Shown here piece by piece: positions 34,096 to 42,481 of a stretch of DNA of 64,000 nucleotides (within the stretch, counting starts at the first letter, position 1; each line of letters starts with the position of its first letter). Origin of the DNA: Flavobacterium aestivum (GTDB lineage Bacteria; Bacteroidota; Bacteroidia; Flavobacteriales; Flavobacteriaceae); contig NZ_CP113977.2 of assembly GCF_026870175.2 (NCBI RefSeq), positions 1,488,001-1,552,000 of the forward strand, in the 5' to 3' direction. A program made the translations under genes and the position numbers. The notes under the pieces are model-generated. The model made no database searches. It was given only the letters and a program-made list of their open reading frames with translations, and was not told the DNA's origin.

Positions 34096-36997
34096 CCAAA
34101 ATAAAATCCAAATTCTCCTCAATATCTGCGCTTAAGTAATTTTCGTCTAGAAGAGAATCGGCCAATAGTTTTTTGCTTTCCTGTAGGCGAATGATTTTTT
34201 CTTCAACTGTATTTTTAGCGATAAACCGAATCACGTTTACTTTATTCAATTGTCCAATTCGATGCGCACGGCCAATTCCTTGTTTTTCTGAAAAAGGATT
34301 CCACCAAGGATCCAGAAAAACAACATAAGAGGCTTTGGTAATGTTAAGGCCAACTCCTCCAGCTTTCAAGGAGATGAAAAATAACAATGGTTTTTCTTGT
34401 CCTTGGAAACGATTGACTTGATATTCCCTTTCTTTTAAAGGGGTATCTCCAGTGAGTTCACAAAAATCGATTTTGTTTTCTTTGCACCAAGTTTTATAAA
34501 AATCCAGATTAGACACAAACGAACTAAAAACAATCGTTTTTTGGTTAGATTGTACCAAAGTTTCTAAATATCGAGTTACAGCAATATATTTCCCCGAATC
34601 CATTTCCGATTTAGAATCGATCATTTTCGGGTGATTGCTCAATTGTCTTAAGCGCATCAAGGTGTTGATAATGCTGATTTTGTCTCTGCTTGGACCTTCG
34701 GTTTTCAAAAGGAAGTTTCTGGCTTTAGATTTTTCCTCTTCGTACAATTTCTCTTGTTCGGGTTCCATTTCACAATAGAAAATTTGCTCGGACAGTTCTG
34801 GTAAATCTTTTAAAACCTGTTCCTTGGTACGTCGTAAAATAAATGGACTGATGAGGTTCTTTAATTCCAATAAACTGTTCTCGTCTTGTTTTTTCTCGAT
34901 TGGGAATTTATAATTTTCGGCAAAAAAGGTATAACTCCCCAATATGTTTGGATTGATAAATTGCATTTGTGACCATAAATCATCAAGGGAGTTTTCTATT
35001 GGTGTTCCGCTCAACGATATTTTATGGCTGGCTTTTACTTGGTTGATTGCTTTGAAAATTTTAGAGTTTTTGTTTTTGATGTATTGACTTTCGTCCAAAA
35101 TCAAATACCTGAAATTGTATTTTTCTAAAATCGAAATATCTCTCGAAACAATCGAGTAACTGGTGAAAATCAAGTCGTATTTTTCCAGTTTTTTGGAAAG
35201 CATTTTTCGATCGTTGCCAGTGTATTGCACTCTTCGGAAATGTGGTGTGAATTTCCTGGCTTCGTTGTACCAATTAAATACTAATGATGAAGGCAAAACA
35301 ATCAGTGCTTTTAAGTATTCTTTTGGCATTGGAATTTCGTTCCCGAACAAATCCAGTTGAACATTTTCAGCTTTTTCAAAATCCAATTGTTCTTGCACAG
35401 CAACCATTGTTGTCAAGGTTTGCAATGTTTTTCCCAATCCCATGTCATCAGCCAAACATGCGCCAAGACCATTGTTGTAATGTTCCAAAAGCCATTTGAC
35501 CCCTTGAATTTGATAAGGTCTCAGTGTTGCTTTTACCAAAGCAGATGGTTGGTATTCTATAACGGCTTGTAAGTTTGTCGAATCTTTCAGTTCTGGAATT
35601 CCTTCCAAAACAGCAAAATTATTTTTGGGCAATGTAAGTTTCCCGTTCTGAATTTTTGCCAATTTAGCCATTGGGCCGTAAAGTGTCATCCATTCTAGTG
35701 GAATCAAGAAGTAGTTGCCATTGGGTAAAAGAAAGAGTCGGTTTCGGTTTTTTATATTCGAAACTATTTCGCTGAAGCAAAATTCAAATGACTCGCAAAC
35801 TACTATCATTTTGATGTCAAACCAATCGCTTTTGACTTCATTTGAGAATTGAATGGTGACTTTGTGGGTGTCGATTTTTTTACTGTCGATTTTTAAATCT
35901 TTAATCGAAAAACCCGAAGATTCTAAGATTTCCTGATTTTCTATCACCCATTGGATTGTTGCGTATGGATCTTGTTTTTCTTCTTTTGGCAAAAGTCCAA
36001 AGAAACCATTTTCGGTTTTAGATAAACCTAATTGCAGTAATTGATCTGTAAACGAAGATTCCGTTTCAGTACGTTTGAACTGAATGAGTTTGATGTTGTC
36101 TAAATCGCTTAAATCAATATTGGAATGGGTATTTTTGGTTGAATTTAACTCAAATGAATATCCGCTATAATCGAATGATAAGTTGAGATAATAGCTATTT
36201 TTGAAAAAATCCAACACAGGCTGAATCGCACAAGAAACGATTTTGTTTCTGGTTTCGATTTCAAAACCTGTTGCTGTAATGTTTGCCCTTTTGGCAATAT
36301 CCTTGATAAATTTCTCAAAATAATCAGAAACCAATTTAGACGGAATCTCAATGGATTTTTTTGTCAAAAAAGGAGTGATTTTTTTAGAATTGATATGTTG
36401 TAAATGGAATAGCTTTTTGTCGACAATGAGCCAGCTTGGTTCGTCTAAAAGTAATTCGATCGCAACATCAGATGGATGAAAAACAGTTTCGTTGTCTTTT
36501 AAAGCCAAGGTATAGGTAATCCCGTTTTCGTGTTTGTCAAAATGGAGTTGGGTTTCTAAACTAGAATGGTTGGTGGTAAGCTTGCTCTTTCTGAAATCTT
36601 TCTCAGCGTTTAAATTTATAGACAAAGGAAAGTTCTCTTGCTTGACTATAGTATAAAACTGCTCTAAGTTGGTTTTTATAAATTGGCGAATACCAAAAGC
36701 TAGTTTAGAGTCTTTGAGTAAATCATCGATAGTCTTAGCAGATTTACTGTTTTTGCTGAATTTTTTAAAAACTTTTTCGGGTTTTAGATCTTCGCAAATA
36801 GTCAGCACTTTCTTGGTGTTGCTATCTAAATTATCAAAAATAACCCCGAAACTTTCTAAAACTTCGGGGCTTGCTTTTTTGTCTAAATAATTTATTTCTT
36901 CGGTTTGTTCGATGATATATGCCGTTGGAATAGGGCAATCTAGTTTTTTTTCAAAAGCAATATCAAAGCAGAACAGAAAGGAATTTTCGGTTTTCAA
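34091..36997 (-). CDS. SNF2 family DNA helicase/ATPase
   Basis: 968 residues. The SNF2 ATPase core starts near 470: ADDMGLGKTLQTL (Walker A), ALIVLPSSLVFNWYNE (Ia), LDESQYIKN (II, DESQ in place of the usual DEAH), LSGTPIENSL (III), FSSFVSNLDFY (IV), FISLKAGGVGLNIT (V) and DPWWNPFSEKQGIGRAHRIGQ (VI). The N-terminal 450 residues match the SNF2_N-associated domain seen in RapA-like bacterial helicases but show no named motif. Probably remodels protein-DNA complexes. Single gene; not part of a visible defence cluster. Confidence 0.93.
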   Translation of the reverse strand: MKTENSFLFCFDIAFEKKLDCPIPTAYIIEQTEEINYLDKKASPEVLESFGVIFDNLDSNTKKVLTICEDLKPEKVFKKFSKNSKSAKTIDDLLKDSKLAFGIRQFIKTNLEQFYTIVKQENFPLSINLNAEKDFRKSKLTTNHSSLETQLHFDKHENGITYTLALKDNETVFHPSDVAIELLLDEPSWLIVDKKLFHLQHINSKKITPFLTKKSIEIPSKLVSDYFEKFIKDIAKRANITATGFEIETRNKIVSCAIQPVLDFFKNSYYLNLSFDYSGYSFELNSTKNTHSNIDLSDLDNIKLIQFKRTETESSFTDQLLQLGLSKTENGFFGLLPKEEKQDPYATIQWVIENQEILESSGFSIKDLKIDSKKIDTHKVTIQFSNEVKSDWFDIKMIVVCESFEFCFSEIVSNIKNRNRLFLLPNGNYFLIPLEWMTLYGPMAKLAKIQNGKLTLPKNNFAVLEGIPELKDSTNLQAVIEYQPSALVKATLRPYQIQGVKWLLEHYNNGLGACLADDMGLGKTLQTLTTMVAVQEQLDFEKAENVQLDLFGNEIPMPKEYLKALIVLPSSLVFNWYNEARKFTPHFRRVQYTGNDRKMLSKKLEKYDLIFTSYSIVSRDISILEKYNFRYLILDESQYIKNKNSKIFKAINQVKASHKISLSGTPIENSLDDLWSQMQFINPNILGSYTFFAENYKFPIEKKQDENSLLELKNLISPFILRRTKEQVLKDLPELSEQIFYCEMEPEQEKLYEEEKSKARNFLLKTEGPSRDKISIINTLMRLRQLSNHPKMIDSKSEMDSGKYIAVTRYLETLVQSNQKTIVFSSFVSNLDFYKTWCKENKIDFCELTGDTPLKEREYQVNRFQGQEKPLLFFISLKAGGVGLNITKASYVVFLDPWWNPFSEKQGIGRAHRIGQLNKVNVIRFIAKNTVEEKIIRLQESKKLLADSLLDENYLSADIEENLDFILE

Positions 36998-37039
36998 ATG
37001 CAGTTATTTATTTAGATCCGTGAAGAGGGTTGAAATTTT

Positions 37040-37126
37040 TTAAGCCACAAATTACACAGATTTACACAGATTTCTTTGTTTGCGAATTTTTAATCTATGG
37101 GAATCTTTAAAATCCGTAGCAAAATA
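37040..37126. repeat. imperfect repeat ACACAGATTTACACAGATTT
   Basis: ACACAGATTTACACAGATTT is a direct repeat, followed by an inverse-like AATCTATGGGAATC and ATCCGTAGC. It is near the start region of the SNF2 gene and the end of the methyltransferase gene. Resembles common flavobacterial intergenic repeats. Confidence 0.5.
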
Positions 37127-37149
37127 TTTTTTTGGTAAAGCCAGTGATA

Positions 37150-37914
37150 CTATTTAAAGCAAACTGGAATGATTTCACCTTTTGCCAAACAATATTTTTC
37201 TACCAATTCTGGAGCTATTTTATTTGTGTAATCTTCCTCGACAACGGTAAAACCAATGCTTCTTAGTTTGTCAAAATAATCGCGACCATAAATGCGTACG
37301 TGATCGTATTGCCCGAATATTTTGGCACGTTCTTTCTGGTCTGTAATACTATCATCAGCAAAGGTTATAGCTCTTGATAAATCTTGTGGAATTTGAAGAA
37401 TTGCCATTCCGCCTGGTTTCAAGACACGATATAATTCCTGCATGGCTTTTGTATCATCCGGAATGTGTTCCAATACGTGATTGCAAAGAATTACATCGTA
37501 CTGATTATCCTCGAAGGGTAAATTACAAATATCAGCCTTTACATCAGCCAATGGTGAAAATAAATCGGTTGTGGTATAATCCAGATTTTTTTGCTTGCGA
37601 AACATTTTGTAAAAAGCCTGTTCTGGTGCAAAATGCAATACTTTTTTAGGAGCTGTAAAAAAATCGGTTTGCTCGTTTAGGTATAACCAAAGCAAACGAT
37701 GTCTCTCTAGCGAAAGTGTGCTAGGCGAAAGCACATTATTGCGTTGCGTTTCGTACCCATAAGGCAAGAATGATTTAAAACTTCTTCCGTCTATAGGGTC
37801 AGTAAAATTGTTTCCTTTTAATGAAAAAGCGATAATTGGTCTCGCCAGATAGCTCAATCTGATTAATAAAGGACGAGGAATGGTATTGAGAATTAATTTG
37901 AAAACAGATTTCAT
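37150..37914 (-). CDS. class I SAM-dependent methyltransferase
   Basis: 254 residues. N-terminal helical part (about 1-90), then a Rossmann-like core with KKVLHFAPEQAFYKMF, DLFSPLADVKADICNLPF, YDVILCNHVLEHIPDDTKAMQELYRVLKPGGMAILQIP. The HVLEHI and VLKPGG motifs mark Methyltransf_11 enzymes. Substrate unknown; family members of this length in Bacteroidota may act on surface glycans. Starts right before the repeat-bounded GxxExxY gene. Confidence 0.88.
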   Translation of the reverse strand: MKSVFKLILNTIPRPLLIRLSYLARPIIAFSLKGNNFTDPIDGRSFKSFLPYGYETQRNNVLSPSTLSLERHRLLWLYLNEQTDFFTAPKKVLHFAPEQAFYKMFRKQKNLDYTTTDLFSPLADVKADICNLPFEDNQYDVILCNHVLEHIPDDTKAMQELYRVLKPGGMAILQIPQDLSRAITFADDSITDQKERAKIFGQYDHVRIYGRDYFDKLRSIGFTVVEEDYTNKIAPELVEKYCLAKGEIIPVCFK

Positions 37915-37919
37915 TTGAT

Positions 37920-37956
37920 AAAAATTTAAACACGAATTTCACAAATTTACACGAAT
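37920..37956. repeat. left inverted repeat bounding the GxxExxY gene
   Basis: AAATTTAAACACGAATTTCA near 37922 to CACGAAT near 37955. It is the inverse complement of the sequence at 38471-38505 with a few mismatches. Confidence 0.65.
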
Positions 37957-38000
37957 GAAGAGTGTGTAAAAAAAAGAATTTCACGAATATTATGTTATGA

Positions 38001-38375
38001 TTAAAGAATTACTCTTTTGTATTTTAGACTGTCTTCTCCAAAATTAACTAGTAATCCTAGTTTGTTTTGTGATGCGGCAAGATAGTTTAATGTTTGTTTT
38101 ATTTCACTACTGGAAAGTTCTTGAATTGCTTTTATTTCTAAAATAATTTCATCAAAAATCACAAAATCGGCAAAATAATAGGTTGGTAAAATAATCTCCT
38201 TGTATTCGATGTTGAATTTTGACTCTCTTGAATAGGGAATATTATTTTTCTTAAACTCATATTCTAAAGCATCTCCATAAACCTTTTCACTATGACCTTT
38301 TCCAAGAATTTTATGAACCTCCATACAAAGACCGACAATTGTATACGCTTCTTCTTTTAAATATAAATCGTGCAT
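38001..38375 (-). CDS. GxxExxY family protein (PD-(D/E)XK nuclease-like fold)
   Basis: 124 residues. Signature KGHSEKVYGDALEYEF near residue 27 contains G-x-x-E-x-x-Y; also YFADFVIFDEIILEIKAI, in which D..E-x-K matches a PD-(D/E)XK-like catalytic core, and ETLNYL-type end (LNYLAASQNKLGLLVNFG). Family members are common in Bacteroidota and often look mobile; function is not known. Here the gene is boxed on both sides by related inverted repeats (37920-37956 and 38471-38505, with a second weaker copy at 38402-38431), and single-gene size fits a small mobile unit. Nuclease activity is untested. Confidence 0.85.
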   Translation of the reverse strand: MHDLYLKEEAYTIVGLCMEVHKILGKGHSEKVYGDALEYEFKKNNIPYSRESKFNIEYKEIILPTYYFADFVIFDEIILEIKAIQELSSSEIKQTLNYLAASQNKLGLLVNFGEDSLKYKRVIL

Positions 38376-38401
38376 CTTTTGAAGTTAGTGAGATTTTAAT
38401 A

Positions 38402-38505
38402 GATTTAAATTTCGTGCTAATTCGTGAAATTTGTTTTTTTTCAGTTTAGTTTGCGAAATTTTTAGATTTAGAATTCGTGCCAATTCGTGAAATTCGTGTT
38501 TAAAT
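38402..38505. repeat. right-hand repeats near the GxxExxY gene
   Basis: Two related copies, TTTCGTGCTAATTCGTGAAA (38410-38429) and ATTCGTGCCAATTCGTGAAA (38473-38492), the second extending to TTCGTGTTTAAAT at 38493-38505, which is the inverse complement of the left-hand repeat. The last bases of the right copy overlap the map stop codon at 38500-38502. Confidence 0.65.
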
Positions 38506-39318
38506 AACTAAAGGCACTTTTCTAAACTCATCTTCCTCATTACTCACAATTCCCAGTTCTTTGTAGATATAAGCAAACGTTGATAAAATCTCTGGTTTTC
38601 CGTCTATAATAGCTACGTCGTGTTCAAAGTGGGCACTTGGTTTTCCGTCTGCAGTGGTGATTGTCCAACCGTCTTTGTGTTGTTTGATGTTTTTGGTTCC
38701 CATATTGATCATTGGCTCAATAGCAACAACCATTCCTTCAATTAAAAGTTTTCCACGACCTTTTTTACCGTAGTTAGGCATCTCCGGATCTTCGTGCATT
38801 TTTTGCCCTAAACCATGACCTACCAGTTCTCGAACCACACCATAACCGTGTGCTTCGGTATATTTTTGAATTGCATTACCTACATCTTCAACACGGTTTC
38901 CAGCACGTAATTCGCGGATTCCAACGTATAAAGATTCTTTGGTAACTTGTAATAATTTTTTGGTTTCGGGTGCTACCTCGCCAATCTCGAAAGAATAAGC
39001 ATGGTCTCCATGATATCCGTTTTTGAATGCGCCGCAATCTACCGAGATCACATCGCCACTTTCTAATGGGGTATTGTTTGGAATTCCGTGTACCACTTGA
39101 GAGTTAGGACTCATGCACAGTGAATTTGGAAAACCGTAAAGTCCTAGAAAACTAGGAACTGCACCGTGATCTCTGATGAATTCTTCGGCTCTTTTGTCTA
39201 GATATAATGTAGTAACTCCTTCTTTTATTTCAGAAGCAATCATTCCTAATGTTTTTGATACGATCAATGCACTTTCGCGCATCAATTCTATTTCCTCACG
39301 GGTTTTTTGAATAATCAT
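38500..39318 (-). CDS. map: type I methionine aminopeptidase
   Basis: Removes the initiator methionine of new proteins in the cytoplasm, using a dinuclear metal site. 272 residues. Visible: ISVDCGAFKNGYHGDHAYSF (two Asp ligands and His), VGHGLGQKMHEDPEMPNYG (His ligand and acidic), GMVVAIEPMINMG (Glu) and SAHFEHDVAIIDG (Glu). Essential housekeeping gene. Stop codon lies within the repeat at 38471-38505. Confidence 0.96.
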   Translation of the reverse strand: MIIQKTREEIELMRESALIVSKTLGMIASEIKEGVTTLYLDKRAEEFIRDHGAVPSFLGLYGFPNSLCMSPNSQVVHGIPNNTPLESGDVISVDCGAFKNGYHGDHAYSFEIGEVAPETKKLLQVTKESLYVGIRELRAGNRVEDVGNAIQKYTEAHGYGVVRELVGHGLGQKMHEDPEMPNYGKKGRGKLLIEGMVVAIEPMINMGTKNIKQHKDGWTITTADGKPSAHFEHDVAIIDGKPEILSTFAYIYKELGIVSNEEDEFRKVPLVI

Positions 39319-39502
39319 ATTTTCAAATTTTCAGTTTGCAAAAATACACTTTTAAAATTATTTCTTTTGTGTTGCCTTTGTTTTAATTTTCATACTTTTA
39401 AAAATAGATATAAAACTCTATTGTGATTCGAAACCTATTTTGGATTTAGAACTTGCAGTATTTTAAATGTTTATATTAGCTAATAAATCAATTCGTTGCA
39501 TT

Positions 39503-40759
39503 ATGAATATATCCATAGACCAAGAAAATAGAAATAAAGAACAGGGATTGAAGAAGATGAAAAGAAATGCATTTATTTTTTTGGGATTTGCTGTGGTTCT
39601 TTTTGTGATAGGTAATGTTTATAAAATTGATTGGTTAAAAGCTTTCAGCGAAGCAGCTATGGTAGGTGGAATTGCAGATTGGTTTGCGGTAGTGGCTTTG
39701 TTCAGGCACCCGCTTGGAATTCCTATTCCGCACACGGCGTTAATCCCTAGCAACAAAGATAAGATAGGTGTAAATCTTGGGAATTTTGTTTCGGATGAGT
39801 TTTTGATAAGGGAAAAATTAGAAGTAAAAATTGAACATTTCAATGTGGCTGTAAAAGCTTCTGACTGGTTGATTGACGAAAATAATGCCAGTTTAGTAGC
39901 TGGCTTAATTGTAGAAAACGTGATTCCAGGTATCTTGAAAACCATTGATGATGATGAGGTAAAGCATTTTATTCACGCTCAATTTAGTGATAAACTAAGT
40001 AAAATAAATTTTGGAGAATGGATTGCTTATGGCTTGGAATCATTAGCAAAAAGTGAAAAACAAGAACAATTGGTTACTAATGTTTTGAAGACACTTATTA
40101 TTGAATTGCAAAATAACAAACACCTGATTGAAGAAAAAGTAAAGAGTTCGACTCCATTTCTTTCCTTTGGCTTAGCCGATAAAAAAATAACTGAAGGTAT
40201 ATTTAATGGATTGTACGATTTTCTGGAACAAGCCAGTTATCAGGATAGCGCTATCCGCAAAAGGATAAATGACTATGTGATGCATTTTATTACCGAGCTG
40301 AAAAGTTCTCCGGAAATGCAGCAAAAAGTCAACGATTTGGTTCTTGGCTTTGCCAACAAAAAAGAAGTACAGGATTACATTAGTGGAATTTGGCTTGAAA
40401 TCAAAACAGCCATTATGAATGATTTGGCTTTAAAAGAAAAATCAACGATCAAAAAAAGTATTGCGAACCTCATTCAGAGTTTTGGTAAAGGAATACAGGA
40501 GGATCAGCTGATGATGAACAAGATTAATAACTTTATAAAAAATGATGTCTTATCTGTTGTAATCAATAATAAAAAAATGATTGGTGATTTGATTTCTTCT
40601 ACAGTAAAAAGTTGGGATACAGATGAGGTTTCCAAGAAGCTTGAGCTGGAAATAGGAAGTGATCTTCAGTACATACGAATTAATGGAACACTTGTGGGCG
40701 GTTTGGTAGGTCTTTTGATTTATGCCGCAGAATGTGTGCTGCATAGTTTTGTATTGTAA
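39503..40759 (+). CDS. DUF445 family membrane protein
   Basis: 418 residues from the ATG at 39503 (MNISIDQENRN); an in-frame ATG at 39467 would add 12. Family seen as YjiN in E. coli. Visible: N-terminal TM (AFIFLGFAVVLFVIGNVYKI), the family motif SEAAMVGGIADWFAVVALFRHPLGIPIPHTALIP, a long helical middle part, and a C-terminal helix (GTLVGGLVGLLIYAAECVLHSFVL). Family function not known. Own terminator downstream. Confidence 0.92.
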   Translation: MNISIDQENRNKEQGLKKMKRNAFIFLGFAVVLFVIGNVYKIDWLKAFSEAAMVGGIADWFAVVALFRHPLGIPIPHTALIPSNKDKIGVNLGNFVSDEFLIREKLEVKIEHFNVAVKASDWLIDENNASLVAGLIVENVIPGILKTIDDDEVKHFIHAQFSDKLSKINFGEWIAYGLESLAKSEKQEQLVTNVLKTLIIELQNNKHLIEEKVKSSTPFLSFGLADKKITEGIFNGLYDFLEQASYQDSAIRKRINDYVMHFITELKSSPEMQQKVNDLVLGFANKKEVQDYISGIWLEIKTAIMNDLALKEKSTIKKSIANLIQSFGKGIQEDQLMMNKINNFIKNDVLSVVINNKKMIGDLISSTVKSWDTDEVSKKLELEIGSDLQYIRINGTLVGGLVGLLIYAAECVLHSFVL

Positions 40760-40777
40760 CTGACAGCATTAGAAATA

Positions 40778-40814
40778 AAAAATCCGTCTTAAATTTATTG
40801 AGACGGATTAATTT
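40778..40814. terminator. bidirectional terminator between DUF445 and gpmI genes
   Basis: AATCCGTCTTAA and TTGAGACGGATT form a stem with A/T runs on both sides. Confidence 0.8.
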
Positions 40815-40837
40815 TCTGGGCTATATTTTTTAGAGTT

Positions 40838-42355
40838 TTATAGTAACGAATGACATGTCATTGCTGCTGGTTGTTCGATTCCCATCAACTCAAGAATAGT
40901 AGGGGCAATGTCTCCTAAAACACCATCTTTTATTGATTTCAAATCTTTGTCTACCAAAATGATTGGCACAGGATTCGTTGTGTGCGCTGTGTTTGGACTT
41001 CCATCTGGATTAATCATGGTTTCGCAGTTACCGTGATCGGCAATTACAATAGTGGTATAATCATTGGCAAGAGCCGCTTCGATAACTTCTTTTACGCAAG
41101 CATCAACGGCTTCACAGGCTTTGATGGCAGCACTCATAACTCCAGTGTGTCCAACCATATCACCATTGGCAAAATTAAGGCATACAAAATCAACTTCACC
41201 TTTGTTTAATTCTGGAACCAAAGCATCTTTCAATTCATATGCGCTCATTTCGGGTTGCAAATCGTATGTAGCTACTTTTGGGGAGTTTCTTAATATTCTG
41301 CTTTCGCCTTCAAATGGAGTTTCTTGCCCTCCAGAGAAAAAGAATGTTACGTGAGGATATTTCTCTGTCTCTGCAATACGAATTTGTTTTTTGTTGGCTT
41401 TTTCTAAAACTTCACCCAATGTTTCTGTAATGTTGTCTTTATTATACACCACTTTTACATCTTCGTACGTTTCGTCATAATTGGTAAGCGTAACATAATA
41501 CAGTTTTAGTTTGTGCATGTTTTGCTCGTGGAAATCCTTTTGCGAAAGCGCTTCAGTCAATTCACGTCCTCTGTCTGTTCTAAAATTGAAAAAGATAACA
41601 ACATCATCTTCTTGAATTGTAGCAAGAGGTTTGTCGTTATCGTCTACCATCACCACTGGAGTGATAAATTCATCCGTTACATGGTTTTTGTAGCTTTCTT
41701 TTATGGTTTCGTAGGCATTTTTAGAATGTGTTCCAATTCCGTTTACCACTAAATCGTAGGCTAGTTTTACTCTTTCCCAACGTTTGTCTCGGTCCATAGC
41801 ATAATAACGACCTACTACAGAAGCTAGTTTTACAGTGGTATTTGAGATATAATTTTCTAAATCCTGTATGTATTTTTTTCCTGATTTAGGATCTACGTCA
41901 CGACCATCTGTAAAGGCATGTACAAATACGTTTTGCAAACCGTATTCTTGGGTTGCATCAATGAGTCCGCGCAAGTGAGATGTATGTGAGTGTACACCTC
42001 CATCAGAAAGTAATCCTAAAAAGTGTACTTTTTTGTTGTTTTGTTTGGCATATTCGAAGGCGTCAATAAGGACTTGTTCTTTTACCAAAGTTTTGTGTTC
42101 TACAGCAAGATTTATTTTGGCAAGATCTTGGTAAACTATTCTTCCGGCACCTAGGTTCATGTGTCCTACTTCACTGTTTCCCATTTGACCTTCTGGAAGA
42201 CCTACATGTAAACCGTCGGTTCTTAATTGAGCATTAGGGTATTTTGTATATAGACTATTTATAAACGGAACATTTGCATTGTCAATTGCAGAAACTTTTG
42301 GGTCAGGTGATTTTCCCCAACCGTCTAATATCATTAGAATTACTTTTTTGTTCAT
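40838..42355 (-). CDS. gpmI: 2,3-bisphosphoglycerate-independent phosphoglycerate mutase
   Basis: Converts 3-phosphoglycerate to 2-phosphoglycerate in glycolysis through a phosphoserine intermediate, with two metals. 505 residues. Visible: MILDGWGKSPDP (Asp ligand), the catalytic Ser61 in MGNSEVGHMNLGAGR, HAFTDGRDVDP, and NFANGDMVGHTGVM with VIADHGNCE (metal ligands). Standard core gene, opposite strand to DUF445. Confidence 0.97.
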   Translation of the reverse strand: MNKKVILMILDGWGKSPDPKVSAIDNANVPFINSLYTKYPNAQLRTDGLHVGLPEGQMGNSEVGHMNLGAGRIVYQDLAKINLAVEHKTLVKEQVLIDAFEYAKQNNKKVHFLGLLSDGGVHSHTSHLRGLIDATQEYGLQNVFVHAFTDGRDVDPKSGKKYIQDLENYISNTTVKLASVVGRYYAMDRDKRWERVKLAYDLVVNGIGTHSKNAYETIKESYKNHVTDEFITPVVMVDDNDKPLATIQEDDVVIFFNFRTDRGRELTEALSQKDFHEQNMHKLKLYYVTLTNYDETYEDVKVVYNKDNITETLGEVLEKANKKQIRIAETEKYPHVTFFFSGGQETPFEGESRILRNSPKVATYDLQPEMSAYELKDALVPELNKGEVDFVCLNFANGDMVGHTGVMSAAIKACEAVDACVKEVIEAALANDYTTIVIADHGNCETMINPDGSPNTAHTTNPVPIILVDKDLKSIKDGVLGDIAPTILELMGIEQPAAMTCHSLL

Positions 42356-42481
42356 GTCATTTTATTTTTCACAAAGGTAAAGCATTTCAAAAAATGTATA
42401 CCGCTTTCAATATGATAATTATGGTTTCAAAAGGTTTGGCTTGATCAAATGAAATCGTTATAGTTTATAAGTTTGTGATTC

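Noticed and set aside
34091..36997. SNF2 helicase as part of a defence system
   Set aside because: Neighbouring genes are ordinary housekeeping and exported-protein genes, and no nuclease or methylase partner specific to defence islands is next to it.
37150..37914. Methyltransferase as a restriction-modification enzyme paired with the GxxExxY gene
   Set aside because: Its motifs are of the small-molecule Methyltransf_11 type, with no target-recognition domain or DPPY motif.
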